A program made the translations under genes and the position numbers. This document shows positions 41,553-53,752 of a stretch of DNA of 64,000 nucleotides, one piece after another. How positions within the stretch are numbered: position 1 is the stretch's first letter; each line of letters starts with the position of its first letter. The stretch is from Planoprotostelium fungivorum (taxonomy: Eukaryota > Evosea > Variosea > Cavosteliida > Cavosteliaceae), in the NCBI GenBank assembly GCA_003024175.1, contig MDYQ01000112.1:1-64000 (forward strand), given 5' to 3'. The notes beneath the pieces were generated by a model. That model saw nothing but the letters and a program-made list of their open reading frames with translations, did no database searches and was not told the DNA's origin.

Positions 41553-44500
41553 TTATTTCCTCTGGTGTGCGAAGAAGAGGGGAGGATAACCGTAGAACAT
41601 TCCATTCATCTTCTTCAGCCATCCCATCATCTTTCTGTACTTCTGTACTCCCTTCAGCATCACATCACATCACATCACATCACATCACATCACATCGAAG
41701 AAAATCGACTCACCGTCCCCACATCCGATTCGTTTCTCCTCGCTACCTCCCTCGTGACGTCATCACACATCGATGATAATCCAGGATGAGGTCGATGCAG
41801 TGGTAGCGTCCCCTCCGGCAGTTGTAGATGACGTGTCGTGACGTCATCAGCCGCGTCGACGTACTGTACCATGCTCCTCGTCACGTTACACGTCCACTCG
41901 TAACTATATTTAGATCAGGCTCGTTGTAGTGCGATGGACTCACTGCTCGAGGGTGCAGTGGTCTGTGGATGTCGTCTTGTGTTGGATCTTCCAGCGATGG
42001 TATTCGTTAGACAATTGTTCGAGTTGCCCGTCGATATCTCTCAGTGTCTGAGTGTAGAGACTCGGTGACTGTTTCAGGTGAGTGATGATGGTGATGGTCC
42101 ATCAGGATGATGATGATGTGATGTGATGATGGTGTGTGATGATGTGATGGTCCATCAGGATGATGGTGTGGAGATTGTGATGTGATGATCTGATGGTTCT
42201 TCATGGATGTGATGTGATGTGCCATGATGTGATGATCACCTGATCAGATTGTAGATGGATGACGATGGAATGTAACTCCATCAGTGACGTCAAGAGGGAT
42301 ATCCTGCATCTCAGAAATTTCATCGAATCTTCGAAATCAAACCCTTCCATCTGACACGCCTGACGATCTTTCAGCGAAAATTCCATTTAAAGGTAGATAC
42401 CGTCAATTTTGTGATGGCTAGTTGTAGACGATGAATCGACGGGTTGTAGTGGCCCAGATTTGCCATGGTCTCCCCCTCACTGACGTATTCCATACATTCC
42501 ATCCAATTTACATTCACGGGACTGATTGTCTATCTACAATCAGCCGTCGCAATGAAATGAGACACCCACTCCTTCCCTGATCTTCCCACGAGTCAAGATA
42601 GCCCGCGAAGCTGGATGTAATCCGGCCGACATAGAGGACACACACACGTTGTACTTGTACCACATGTCATCTGTCTAATGTCACTCTTCACATCTCACTA
42701 TGTATATCACCGGAAGAACAGATGTTCCGAACCAATCGATTGATGTTGTCTCTGTTGTAGATGAGACGAGAGAGTGTGTTGGATATCACCTGAAGATGTT
42801 GATGACTTCATCACTGTGTGAACTATACTGATGGACGATGGTGGTAAATCTGAGCAGCTCTCCCTGCGTTACGATGAGTGTCTGTCGTGTGTTGACGTAT
42901 GATATCTTACCAAGAAGACATGACGTCGACGGCTGCTGGACGAAGACATCTTGTGTAAGATGTCGTACATCTGATCGTAATACTGAGGGTTCTTCCCAAA
43001 TAATTGTGCCGCATCCTGATGGCTGATGTTCTCCAAGGTGGCGTTGAGACATTTCGAGCTCTCTACAACGATGTAGTCTGACACATGTCATCGTAATCTC
43101 TCGACATCCATCACCTGTGGAGCGATCGAGGGAGTAAGGTATGATGCGCAATATCGAATCAATGATGTCGGCTCGCTTGTCAGTGGAGATGATGTCACCC
43201 ATAGAGAGTGCCTTTCGAACGCAATCACACACCACCTTCAAGACTTCCTTCTGTCCAATCGTGAGTCACATCACGGATGCATCGTCGATGTCGTGATATT
43301 ATGATGGATGTGATGTCATCACGATGATCGTGGATGTCGATGATATCGTGAGGTGATGTCTTGACCCACGTGGACTGGTACGTAGTTCTCACGATCGGTG
43401 GCTACCTTGGTAACCAAAAGAGAGAAGAGGGTGGTGACGCAGGAAGAGTAGAAAGAGTTCTTGGTTAGATCAGACTGCTGGATCATGTTGATCATGGTGG
43501 TCAGGCATTCGAACAATACGATGGGGTCATCGTTGTAGATGGTGCAGTAGTTCGTGAGGAGAGGTATCCAATCGTTCTCTTCTAACGATCTACACTGCTC
43601 CGATGATTTCGATAAAATCTTTGTCTGTTAGAGGAGAATAAAATGGAATAAAAGGTCACCCGGATGAGTTGGAATTGTTTTCGGATCAATCGACGCTGCT
43701 TACCGTCCGTATCCCCGTTGTAGATGGCCATTCTAGATTCTTTCTCGATGAGATCGATATATTTCTTCGTCTCAAAATTCTCGTAGGGTGAACACATTGC
43801 GATGGTGATCATGTCCTCCATTGCATCTAGCCTCAATTTGATCCTGTCTTCTTCTTCTAGAATCTAAAAATAGGGTCACGACTTCATCATCGGTTCATGA
43901 TGTGACGTCATACCCTCAACAGCATGGCTATCTGTGGTGGAATGTGGAAGAGAGATCGTATGGACAGCTGAGTGAGCGTTCTGACAATTGTAGATTGGAA
44001 GGGAGTGCTGCTGTAACCCGGCAAGAGAGAGATGCAGGTGGCCCGACAGACTTCAGCTGCCTGGCAGAGTCAGAATCGGTTGGCTGGTTGTAGATCACCT
44101 CGGGGCTGCTGTGCATGTGTCGGTAGATTCGAATGAGTCTCAATTTGGTATTTGGGTCCGTCTGTAGATCTGATCGAGTCAACATGATGGAGATGATGTC
44201 ACGATGATGTCATGTCTTGGAGATATGGATGTCATGTGATGCCTTGATGTCATTTGATATCGTGAGTTTCGTGATGTCTCGTGGACAGATCGAGTGGATC
44301 TCTGTTCGATAACTGATGATGTACCTCGAATCATCTCTGTGATCTTGGGTAGGATCGTCTGTGCAAAATTGGATGATGTGGCACAGAGACGATCGATGAC
44401 GTAGATGGCTGAGTGTAATTCCATCTGATGAGGTCAATGATGCTTCTATATTGGAAGAATGAGATCACTTGATGATGCGATTGAAGGCATTTTCTGATAC

Positions 44501-45023
44501 TGTGGTGGATGTTGATCTGATCGGAGAGAACAAAAGAGAGGGATCCTAACGTTCTGAAAGGGTGAGAAAGGAACGTAAGATTGAAATAAAGTCACCTCAA
44601 TGTGATAGATCTCGCGACTGGATCGTTACTCTGTAACACGTTGTTGAATCTTCTCAAGACCTGTCTCTCATTCAGATGCATTGGAAAGTTGGCCGAACAT
44701 TACCTCTTCTATGTTGACATTCAAAGACAGAGCGGACTTCTTCTGAAACATCTTTCTGAAAGATTGATATAGAACCATGCGTAGACGATTGTTCCCCGTT
44801 CGAAACAAATCAGCCAACTTGAGAGTCACACTGTTGATGAAAGTGTACGAGTAGTTCCTTCCATGCTTCAGAATTGCACGATGAGGAGTCTGTCATCTCA
44901 CTTGGATGCGGGAGAAGTGACCCTAGCACACAAAAGAATGATAGCTTCGCATTGTGTACCTATATTCCCACTCCTGATCCCTCTCTCATAATCTTGAAGT
45001 ATGTCCTGATCACCTACAGACAT
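41553..45023 (-). CDS. INTS7: Integrator complex subunit 7
   Basis: Starts MSVGDQDILQDYERGIRSGN and IGTQCEAIILLCA. The next exons read FINSVTLKLADLFRTGNNRL, then FNNVLQSNDPVARSITLRTL, then DQINIHHSIRKCL, which follow the INTS7 N-terminal pattern closely. Further HEAT-type exons include TDPNTKLRLIRIYRHMHSSP, EDMITIAMCSPYENFETKKY and YNDDPIVLFECLTTMINMIQ. The C-terminal half has FEDSMKFLRCRISLLTSLME and ends MFYGYPPLFFAHQRK. INTS7 is a scaffold subunit of Integrator, which cleaves snRNAs and promoter-proximal transcripts. At least 14 exons were seen. Some exon borders near 41690-41890 are unsure. The stop overlaps AATAAA on the coding strand. Confidence 0.85.
41658..41696. repeat. (CATCA)n microsatellite in an INTS7 intron
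   Basis: About eight uninterrupted CATCA units in the last INTS7 intron. Another TGATGATG-rich stretch fills an intron at about 42070-42240. Confidence 0.9.
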
Positions 45024-45263
45024 CTCACATGAGATCTGCTTGGCGATGGTGGGTGATGTGACGAGTTGTATTACAACCAGGTTATAGAAAAGCTTATTTT
45101 ATTCGATTATCTTCAATTGCCCTGATTCCATCCTCTTTGATATGACAATCACATCGTGACGCTACAAGGTCTCATCAATATCCGTGTGCACATCTTTCCG
45201 CTCTACTTTCATCCTCATCGGATCGTGTCTTGATGTTCCGACAGAGTCTGAGAATATTGCAAG
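45024..45263. other. intergenic, upstream of INTS7
   Basis: No gene, RNA or repeat was recognised between the INTS7 start and the first miniature transposon. The stretch is AT-richer than the coding regions and presumably includes the INTS7 promoter. Confidence 0.4.
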
Positions 45264-45265
45264 TA

Positions 45266-45401
45266 TTGTCCAGCGGGTTCGTTTTCAAACCATTTAAAAT
45301 TAGTACACAAAAACACGGTTGATATCGTGCCTGTTGCTATTAGCAACTCGGTTTGTTAACGTGAAAAATTTAAAGGTTATGAAAACGACCCCGCTGGACA
45401 A
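45266..45401. mobile_element. miniature inverted-repeat transposon A
   Basis: A 136-base element with terminal inverted repeats of about 27 bases. The left end begins TTGTCCAGCGGGTTCGTTTT; the right end is its near-perfect reverse complement (two or three differences). It is flanked by TA on both sides (45264-45265 and 45402-45403), suggesting a TA target-site duplication, as for Tc1/mariner-pogo elements. No coding capacity is present, so it would need a transposase from elsewhere. An internal GTTGCTATTAGCAAC stem-loop is visible. Confidence 0.85.
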
Positions 45402-45407
45402 TATATA

Positions 45408-45531
45408 TTGTGCGGCCCAAGCGAATGCTCACATTTTTTAAAAAGCGCGTTAAGAAGACGAGTATCCATAGTGATTTTACGTTATCATACCGCGAATTAA
45501 AAAAACGTGAGCATTCGCTTGGGCCGCACAA
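45408..45531. mobile_element. miniature inverted-repeat transposon B
   Basis: A 124-base element with perfect 25-base terminal inverted repeats that begin TTGTGCGGCCCAAGCGAATG. It is flanked by TA on both sides (45406-45407 and 45532-45533). It lies next to element A; only a TATATA run separates them. The ends of the two elements share the first four bases TTGT and the TA flanks but not the rest. It has no coding capacity. The perfect ends suggest recent movement. Confidence 0.92.
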
Positions 45532-45533
45532 TA

Positions 45534-47198
45534 GAGGAGCTCCGTCTGAGATTCTTCTCAAACGCCTGTTCTGCGTGAAGAGGAAGATAAATCTTCATCC
45601 AAGACAACCTTACGCTCATCTCGCCAGAAAAGATCTCTGTCCACTCACATCGCATCATCAACCTATATCTCACCTCACGTTAGCATAGCGCATGCTTTGT
45701 CGACTGCTTAACGCAGCGGACCATTTCTCACCTCGGCCTCGCCGCGTGGGCCAAGGAACGCCTCCCACTGAATGGCGGCACCTGAGTTTATCTTCCACTT
45801 ACGGCACCTTCATTACCTTTCGAGTTGAAAAGCGGATGAAAATCGGGTGAGAATCGAGGGTGGAAGATATTTATTCCGCGATCAGCGGAACGTTGAGATA
45901 GACCCAAAGAGCATTCGAAAGCAACACAGAATGTGAGCAAGTATCCACCCGGGAGACACAGAGAGGGCATGAAGAAGGAAGACGAACAGAGAGGAACGCT
46001 TCGAGTCGACACGAGCCTCTCGATGAACCCGAATGGGAAGATCGGAGTGTGAGTGAAGACAGAAGCGAGAGACTCGAGTTCTGTCTGCCTCTGTCCTCTT
46101 CTGTTGTCCCAGTGGGGTCTCTTTCTTTATCATCAACGCGAACTGACTTTGAACACAGATCAAACGGACGGAAGGGACACAGAGAATCATGTATGTATAA
46201 ACGATCGGAATGTAGAATCCGTTGTCTATTCTAATGGATACCTTGCTCTGGCGCGCCTCATCGTGTCCCCACGTAATCACTACAGATAGATGCTGTGATG
46301 AACAAAATCACGCAGTGTCCTACAAAGAGCATACAGAGTGTTTGGATCCCTTGTTACTTGATGAGACGATATTTTTCCCTCCTCCTTGAGAGGCTCCGTC
46401 GGGTGGGTGACATTGCGGATCATGTTGTTCTATACCCACTCGCGTCTTATTCTGGCCACCTCTCCTCACTGTTGTACAGAGGTGCGCTTGTTATGCGTTG
46501 CCCCCGCGAGTTACCGACACTAATCATCCGACCAGTGATTCACCGTCATCGACAGCGGACTTGAGATCAAAGTACGTCTTCGCTCCTCTTCCATTCTCTA
46601 CCGTCTCTTCACCTCTCTATCATCATGCTCCTTTCTCCCTTTCTGGTTCGTCCGATAAAAACCCTCCACGACCTTTTCACCGTTTGACATGAGGATCTCT
46701 GAGGTTCGCGAACGGAGGCACCAGGGACAAAGTCCATCTTCTAACCAAGCGCAGACGCACGACTTGCCTCTGAGTCGATTGTACAGAACGAAGCCTTCCT
46801 CTCTTCGTCGTCTTTCCTCCACTGCGGGGGATGTCAACCACTAATTCTACTGAATGCGACGTCGTGATCTGACGTGTGTCCAAGCGCTACACGATATTTA
46901 AGGCTTTCTTTACGTCTGTCCCTCCAATCCGTGCGTGTGGCTGATCTGTTAGATGGCCACATCTGCTCTGGAGTTCAGTCTTGTACGAGCAATGTGTTTG
47001 AAGCACCTCTTTTCGTTGAAACTGTCGTTGGTGCCGCTTCCCGTCAGCCTCCGTCGCGACAGAAGAGTAAATCCTGCTTCTTCAGAATGCCCCTCACTGT
47101 CAGTGTCCGTCGCGACCCAAAACATTTTCAAACGATTGCGACAGCGACCCGCTTGGCTTCCGAACCATTCTTCAAACCCAGCGATACAGAGAGGAGCG
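45534..47198. other. gene-poor stretch of about 1.7 kb
   Basis: I found no convincing gene here. Both strands have ORFs up to about 130 codons (for example minus 45882-46280), but they lack domains, show no splice pattern and overlap each other. The composition is less rich in GATGA/CATCA than introns elsewhere. It may hold the upstream exons or promoter of the gene at 47199, or an unrecognised non-coding RNA. No tRNA-like fold was seen. Confidence 0.4.
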
Positions 47199-47744
47199 AT
47201 GCAGGACCAACAACCCCAGTACAACCAACCTCAAGCACCTCCTCAGGACTATCAGCAGGGTCCCCCTCAAGGCTATCCTCCCCAGCAAGGATATCCCCAA
47301 CAGGGGCCACCACAGGGCTACCCTCAGCAAGGATATCCCCAACAGGGTTACCCACAACAGGGTTACCCTCAGCAGGGCTACCCTCAGCAGGGTCCTCCAC
47401 AAGGATACCCTCAAGGAGGGTACCCTCCCAGCCCTCCTCAAGGCTATGGATCACCCAATGTGATTGTGGTGCAAGCACCCGCAGCCGCCCCCGCATCGCC
47501 CATCATTGTGAACAACAACAACAATAACAACAACCAACAACAACAGACCGCAGCGTGAGTCTTCGTCTCACGACATCTTCTCCGTTCTCATTCTCATCTC
47601 AGGCCCACCGTTGTGGTTGTCCAAAAGGATGAGTCCGTGAACCACTGCTGCCACTTCCTTCTCTTCTGGATCACCGGTGGACTGTGGCTTCCAATCTGGA
47701 TCATGGCTTGCGCTGGTGTCGGCTGTGCTCGACCATGCGGTTAA
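47199..47744 (+). CDS. Gln-Pro-Gly-Tyr repeat protein with C-terminal membrane segment
   Basis: Starts [20 protein letters not shown]. About ten tandem copies of a GYPQQ unit follow (residues about 25-80), then [13 protein letters not shown], an Asn run and a Gln run. An intron at about 47558-47603 leads to exon 2, [20 protein letters not shown] and [20 protein letters not shown], a single hydrophobic Cys-containing helix at the very end. The layout resembles small proteins with a PQQGYP tail or head next to a cysteine-rich membrane anchor (CYSTM/rhodopsin-tail-like). Function is unknown. The stop is 29 bases from the convergent IPK1 stop. Confidence 0.78.
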
Positions 47745-47772
47745 GCTGTACAAAAAAAATACACCTAATTAT

Positions 47773-49341
47773 TTATCCGCATCTTTTATTCGATCCCGAG
47801 TCGATGAAGAACCGTATGATGTCCGTCTCTTGTCTCCTCCAATTAGCGAGGTTCTCGGATGATTTTGGATCGAAGTCCACGATGCTCGTGCGACACACGA
47901 ATGCATGCGGTGATCCATCCAATCGTAACGTCTTGAATGGTGATGGTACCTCTTCTCCTCCCCTGCGTCATTCTCAACGACCGACGTTCGAATTAGACTT
48001 ACGCTCGGATCGGAAAGATGGTGAGCATGATGGAACAGTCCTTTGCCGTTGCAGCCACCATGAAGTCTCTCAACTTTTGTTCCTTCTCCGCCAGATCGTC
48101 AGAATCAACTTCTCGTGTGTCATCATCACCATCATATGACATGATTCGAATGCACATCACCTCCTTCTCTTCTCTCTTGTAATAAGTTGTGAATGGTCTC
48201 TGCAGCCGCTGGACCTATTCGATCTAAATTCTGCACTCGTTTCAAGTTCTGAAGGATGTCTGAATGGTACAAGAGTTGTACGATGAGCTCCTTCAGATGA
48301 CTACTCTGTCATCAGCTCTCATCATCTAAGCGACAAGAGAGGAAGAGTCCTCACTGTAGTTTTCCTTCTCCTTCATCTACGGTGAAATACCGATCCAAGA
48401 GCTTCATACCTTCACCACTGACTGTACTATCACCTCCCCCCTGGTTCTATATTTAGAACAGTGGATCGGTACAGGTGACGTCACCAGAGCACCGGCTAAT
48501 AATAGATCCCTCCCACAGAAGATCTTGAGATTGTTCTGAGGCTGAGCGATGAGTGATGAGATGGCTGCACGGATTCGATCAGGCTCTTGGGAAAAGAGAT
48601 CGAGTGGACAGTATCCACTGATGGCCTCGATCTACAACGCGTCAGGGGAGTGGATGGTGGACGATCACCTCTCCATGATGGAACTTCATGTGTTGTTGCA
48701 TGCAATATTTACAAGCTCGAGGAGTTTCTTCTTTCGTGTGATAATGTGAGACTGGAAGATCTCCCCATTTTGGCTGATGGTGATCAACTCAATCGAAAGG
48801 GTGAGAGAATTGGACCCACTTTGATTTCTACAGCGAAGACGGGATTGTTTTCTTCTCCTCGAGAGGTGATCTCTGAGAGAGGTTAGAATGATGGAGGTGA
48901 TTTTGGATGGACCTGGAGGACAGTAGGTCAAGTCGGGCATCAATAGAGCGATGGCAGAAGAATCCAGAGGATCTTTTCTGCGATGTTGTGGTCTGTTTTG
49001 GAAGATGTTTACATCCAACTGGGTCAATGTAGCGGATGATATCTGCAACACCCTCTGAAGAGATCAGATCAAATGTGGAGGAGTCATCACCCCCGCCGCG
49101 AGATATTGTCGTCCGATCTTCTCACCCACCCATTCCATCTGAAATCGAACTGCACCTTCTACATCTCTTTCGTGTGACTTCTTTGTCTTCTTCTTCAGAC
49201 GTAGTGCATGACCTTTCTGTCACGCGTCAGAGGTGGTACACCGTGCAGACGGACAAACTGATCATCAGATCCGATGTATGATAGGATGACGTTTTCTCCT
49301 CCTTCGTTTAGATACTGCCAGTCTTCGACACACAGATCCAT
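47773..49341 (-). CDS. IPK1: inositol-pentakisphosphate 2-kinase
   Basis: Starts MDLCVEDWQYLNEGGENVIL and SYIGSDDQFV, the family's N-lobe pattern. The next exon has GHALRLKKKTKKS and MEWVGEKIGRQYLAAG. The core EIKPKWG motif is split by an intron: VFAVEIK, then PKWGDLPVSHYHTKEE. CKYCMQQHMKFHHGE provides the zinc-site Cys/His residues. GYCPLDLFSQEPDRIRAAIS, VAATAKDCSIML and SIVDFDPKSSENL complete the set of IPK1 hallmarks. The enzyme phosphorylates Ins(1,3,4,5,6)P5 at position 2 to make InsP6. It has about nine exons. The start is 130 bases from the divergent guanine deaminase start. Confidence 0.88.
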
Positions 49342-49471
49342 TGTCAGCTGTGTGTCCATCACATCACATCAGGTGTCCTTTCTACACTTCGCCAATAGAA
49401 ATACCACCTCTTCACAATTTTGGACCCATCTGATCACATCGCACACGACATCACGTCCGAAGAGAACGAAC

Positions 49472-51040
49472 ATGTTCATCATCTACGGTAACTTCATCCA
49501 CACACCCGTCCGAGGCGAGCTGGAGGTCTTATCCAATCATCTAATGGTGGTGGACCAGGGAATCATCGTCCTCCTCTCTTCAGAGTTTACAAACGATGCC
49601 AATCCAACCACTCTTGTCTCTCATGTCATGTCTAAATTTCCAGGCACGACCCTCACCAGTCTCCTCTTCGTCTCACGACATCAGTTCATCGTCCCGGGGA
49701 TGATTGACACACACGTTCATGCGCCTCAATTTGTCTTTCATGGCAGTGCGACGGGGGTTCCTCTGATGGAATGGCTTCATCAAAACACTTTCCCCGCAGA
49801 ATCAAAGATGAAGGATGTAGACTATGCAAAGACAGTCTGGAAGAGGTGACCTCACACATCCGTCCTTCCATCATGTTCACTCCTTAAGATTAGTCGATCG
49901 CATGATATCGTGTGGCACAACAACGGCTCTTTACTTCTGCACCATTCACAGAGAAGCCTCGCAAGCTCTGGCCGATGAGATCGAGAGGAGGAGACAGAGA
50001 GGTTACGTTGGGAAGATCAACATGGATAGGAACTCCATTCCCGAGTACATAGAGGATACACAAGAATCCATCGAGTGTGTGCATCATCACCATCGCCACA
50101 CACCTTCTAATGCAGATCATCAGTGAGACGGAGAAGTTCCTCCAATACGTCTTGGAGAAGAAGAATCCACTCATCAGACCCGTCATCACACCTCGCTTCA
50201 TCCCAACCTGCTCTCCACACCTTCTCGCTGGCCTCGGAGAATTAGCGGAGAAATACGGGGTCCACGTGCAATCTCACATTGCCGAATCAGATGATCAGAT
50301 GGCTTTCGTAGAAGGTGTCCCATCCTTCTACATCCATCGACGCAGGATGATATGAGATAGAGTTACACCCCCGCGAGACCGATACGGAAATTTTCGAGAA
50401 GAGTGGACTACTCACACCACTCACCGTCATGGCACACGGGACACACTTACGTCCCTCCGACGTACAGAAATTAGTCGTGGGACATTTCCATCAAATTTAA
50501 ACCCTAAATCCGATCAGTCCCACCGTACGGCCGTGGCCTCGTGTCCCCTCTCCAATTTCTTTTTTTCCGGAAAAATCCTCCCACTACAACGCTACCACTC
50601 TGAAGGTCTCACCATCGGCTTAGGTAGTGACTTGGCCGGTGGCTACGCAGCCTCCATGCTGCATTCCGTACGTAATTCCGTCATCGCATCGAGAAACATA
50701 CCCTCCCCCCAACCTGGAGACGCCTTCGATTTCCGGGTGACGATCTACAACGTTGTAGACGGACGTAAATGACGAGATGTAGACCGGATTTTGGCACGCC
50801 ACGGTGGGAGGTGCGAAGGCTCTGTCTCTGGACAAATTGGGATGTTTTCGCGTGGGAATGGAATTCGATGCGTTGATGATCGACGTCTCGATCGTTGAGG
50901 ATGGTCCACCGACACATGGTGTAGACACGTTCGAAGGAGATACGACGGAAGTCATGTTTGAAAAGTGGGTCAACTGTGGGGATGAGAGGAACATCAAGAG
51001 AGTGTGGGTGGCGGGAGAGCTCATCCTGAAGAGAGAATAA
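49472..51040 (+). CDS. GDA: guanine deaminase
   Basis: Starts MFIIYGNFIHTPVRGELEVL. The metal-binding HxH lies in PGMIDTHVHAPQFVFHG. Next come PLMEWLHQNTFPAE, CGTTTALYFCTIHREAS, VGKINMDRNSIPEYIEDTQE and HVQSHIAESDDQ. LTPLTVMAHGTHLRPSDV and then IGLGSDLAGGYAASML supply the later zinc and catalytic residues. The C-terminus has KALSLDKLGCFRVGMEFDAL and ends ELILKRE. It converts guanine to xanthine in purine catabolism. About seven exons. One intron (50737-50782) contains the palindrome TCTACAACGTTGTAGA. The stop TAA overlaps AATAAA. Confidence 0.92.
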
Positions 51041-51172
51041 AAGAAAGAGGACGTTCGCTCTACAGAAGACAAGCATCACACAAAAGAGAATTTCGATCGC
51101 TCACGTTATCTCATGTGTAGAATGTGATGACACGATCGAGACTTTTTGAGTTGATGATGACAAACTTTTACT

Positions 51173-53457
51173 TCAAAACCACTTGAACGTGAATTTGGCT
51201 GCTCCGTTGGCGTCCGCGCTGGCCACAATCGTTCCGTCTCCGTTGACCGCCAAGTACTTGGAGTTCACCTTGGCCAGAAGAATGTACGTGTCGGTTCCAA
51301 CACTCTGGAAGGAGAAAGTCTCCCACGTGTCAACTTGTCCGGCGTTAGCCTTGAGAGCTTTTCTACCGTAATCGTCCGCGGACACGTACAAGTGTGTGCC
51401 TGCGTGTCTAAGAGATCCGACACCGTCGATGGTGAAAACGGTGTAGATGGATGGAGCCTGAGAGGATGTCCTCAAGATGACATCGGAGGAATTGCTCGAT
51501 ACGTAACGGCCGTTCACAGCTAACGAGGCGTTCTTCTGAACGGAGAGTGTGGTGGGGGAGGGGCTGACGGTGGGGGCGGGGGTGGTGGACTTTGTGGGTT
51601 GGTTGGAGGTAGGGTTGCTTCCGAGGGGACCACCAGTGATGGGGTCGATTGTCGACGAATCTTGGTTTCCGTCGACAAAAGTGAAGATGGCTTCGGCTTG
51701 GTCGGCATTCTTTCCGGTGGAGGCCAGAGTGTTGTCCGATTGTAATACGAGGTACTGACCGTTGGATCCCGCCTTGATGTTATAACGGTTGTTGCCACGG
51801 GAGACGAGGGTGAACTGCTCCCACGTGTCCACACCGTGTGCGTTCAACGTGAGCTGTCCACCGGGTGGGCAGTGTCCGTAAGTGCCCGTGAGGTAATCAG
51901 AGACGAGGCTGTAGGTGGTCGATCCCTGCGAGATCGGCACGAAGACGAAGATCTGAGGGTAAGAGGCCAAGTTGGCATCGGTCCAGTCTGCCTTGATGGC
52001 CTTGTCCGTGTCTACGAGGTTGAGGAAGTTTCCGTTGCTGGCGCGGACGAGAGCGCGAACGTTTCCGGTGTTGGTGGGCTTCTGCTTCGTCGAGTTGAAG
52101 CAGGGAACGGCGTCGGGGCCGAAACCAGTGACTGGGTTGCAGCCGGGGAGGGAGGCGATGCGACCGTTGATACCTAAATCTTCGTATCCAGCGATCTACA
52201 ACGCGTCAATTCTCCATCGCGTCGTTCATGATCACCTGCTTGCCGATGGCGCAGGCCTTGGCATCTACAACGTAAGGCTTGAATGCGGGACAATTCTCCG
52301 GGTTGTTTCCGTTGTTCGTGTACTTTGCGTCACACAGAGGGTCGTCGAGGGCAGCTTGAACCACCTTATCATCCCATCCGTTGAGGAAATCACCGTGGAG
52401 ACCGTAGCCTGTCGAGTCTCCGCAAGACCACACGAAGGGGTTGTGACCTTCACCGTGGGGGAATTTCTTTGGATCTACATCGAAGAACATCTCGAAGAAA
52501 ACTCCGGGGAGGCGTACGGGATGCGTAGCCGGACAATCTCCGTTGTCGGGAGCTCCGATGGGGTAGGACACGTGAGATTGGTGGTTGGGTGAGTCCAAGT
52601 TCTTTCCGTCCCCTGTGGAGGGTGAGTTGAGAGGTGGTGGATGGAGACTCACAGCAGGTGGGGAAGAAGATCTGTGCGCGAAGTCCATCGATGCACTTGA
52701 GCTTGTCGGTGGGGAACTTGTGTTGTTCGGGGTTGCCGAAACCAGAGAGACTAGACGTGTGAGAGGCATGTTGAGGATGGGGGCGATGGGATGATTCGAT
52801 ATGGGATGGATGATGATGGTGCAGAGACACACCAAGCGTAAGAGATGGCGTTGTGGGCTACGACGGATTCGTTGTATCCTCTTCTCCATGGGTTACCTGC
52901 GGTCATGCGAAGACCTTTGGGGAAGGCCTTGTACTTCGGATTGGGATCGTTGGGACCGGTTCGAGAGGGGTAGTACACGGTGAGACCTCCAGAGGGCACC
53001 TGATAGAGGATGTCAATGAGGAGGATGGAAGATCATACTGACCAGAGAGAAGGTTCCATCGGGCCACTGGTAGTAGCTGTCGAACTAGATCAGAAGGATG
53101 ATGGATTAGTACATCTGGGGTCGTATGGATGTAGATGGGTGCAATCGATGGATCTCACAGATCGGGAGTCCAGTAATTTGTCTTATCCACGGTGATGGAA
53201 CACGTGGTGCAATCTCCAGCGAAGGCGTAGTTGTAATCATCCAGATTCGAAACCGAAGCTCTCCTGAAGTTGGACGATCCAAAGACCTTGTGCGAGTGCT
53301 GTGAGAAGTAACCAGGGTTCACGATGGGATCAGCCCTTCCACGATAGACAGGTGTTCCATGGCAGAAGACCTTCCAGAAGGGGGACAACAAGTTGTCGGC
53401 GGCGAGAGCTGCACCGAAGCAGATGAACGCCAAGAAGATGACCTTAGAGGATACCAT
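51173..53457 (-). CDS. secreted DUF1996 protein with two C-terminal beta-trefoil-like domains
   Basis: The signal peptide is MVSSKVIFLAFICFGAALA. The DUF1996 domain then has PVYRGRADPIVNPGYFSQHS with HKVFGSSNF, NYWTPDL, GLTVYYPSRTG, CIDGLRAQIFFPTC, DGKNLDSPNHQSHVSYPIG and PGVFFEMFFDVD. The second half contains two fascin-like beta-trefoils separated by a Thr/Pro/Ser linker; each repeats a VDTWEQF/VDTWETF signature followed by a KYLAVNGDGT-type strand. DUF1996 proteins are secreted and common in fungi, and some oomycetes and amoebae have them. Trefoils commonly bind sugars. A cell-wall or food-particle binding role is inferred. The intron near 52200 uses GTTGTAG as its acceptor. Confidence 0.82.
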
Positions 53458-53752
53458 CTTCCGTGTGGCTTGTCGAATGCGTCCAACGGCATCGAAACCA
53501 TTAACGTGAGACCTTGCGGTACTTACACTGAGACAGATGATTGACGGAGGACATTCCACCCGAGAAAAGCTGAAAAGTATATTACGTCAACATTGACAAG
53601 GTTCAGACGATCGTCCAATATTCCGGCTGACGCGTCATCCTGTTCCACGGAAGAGGACACAGCTGCATGTGTCACGACAAGTGAGACCTCTATAGGTTGA
53701 GAGGGAGGAGAAGAAAAGAAATTGTACACAGGGTCTTTACTTCTTTGGAGTT

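Noticed and set aside
45410-45688. 92-codon plus-strand ORF
   Set aside because: It starts inside miniature transposon B and runs through it, with no domain and no splice signals.
45882-46280. 132-codon minus-strand ORF
   Set aside because: No recognisable motif, an overlapping open frame on the other strand, and no intron pattern like the real genes.
47128-47496. Minus-strand ORFs opposite the GYPQQ repeat
   Set aside because: They are repeat shadows. The plus-strand reading has a clear start, an intron and a membrane segment.
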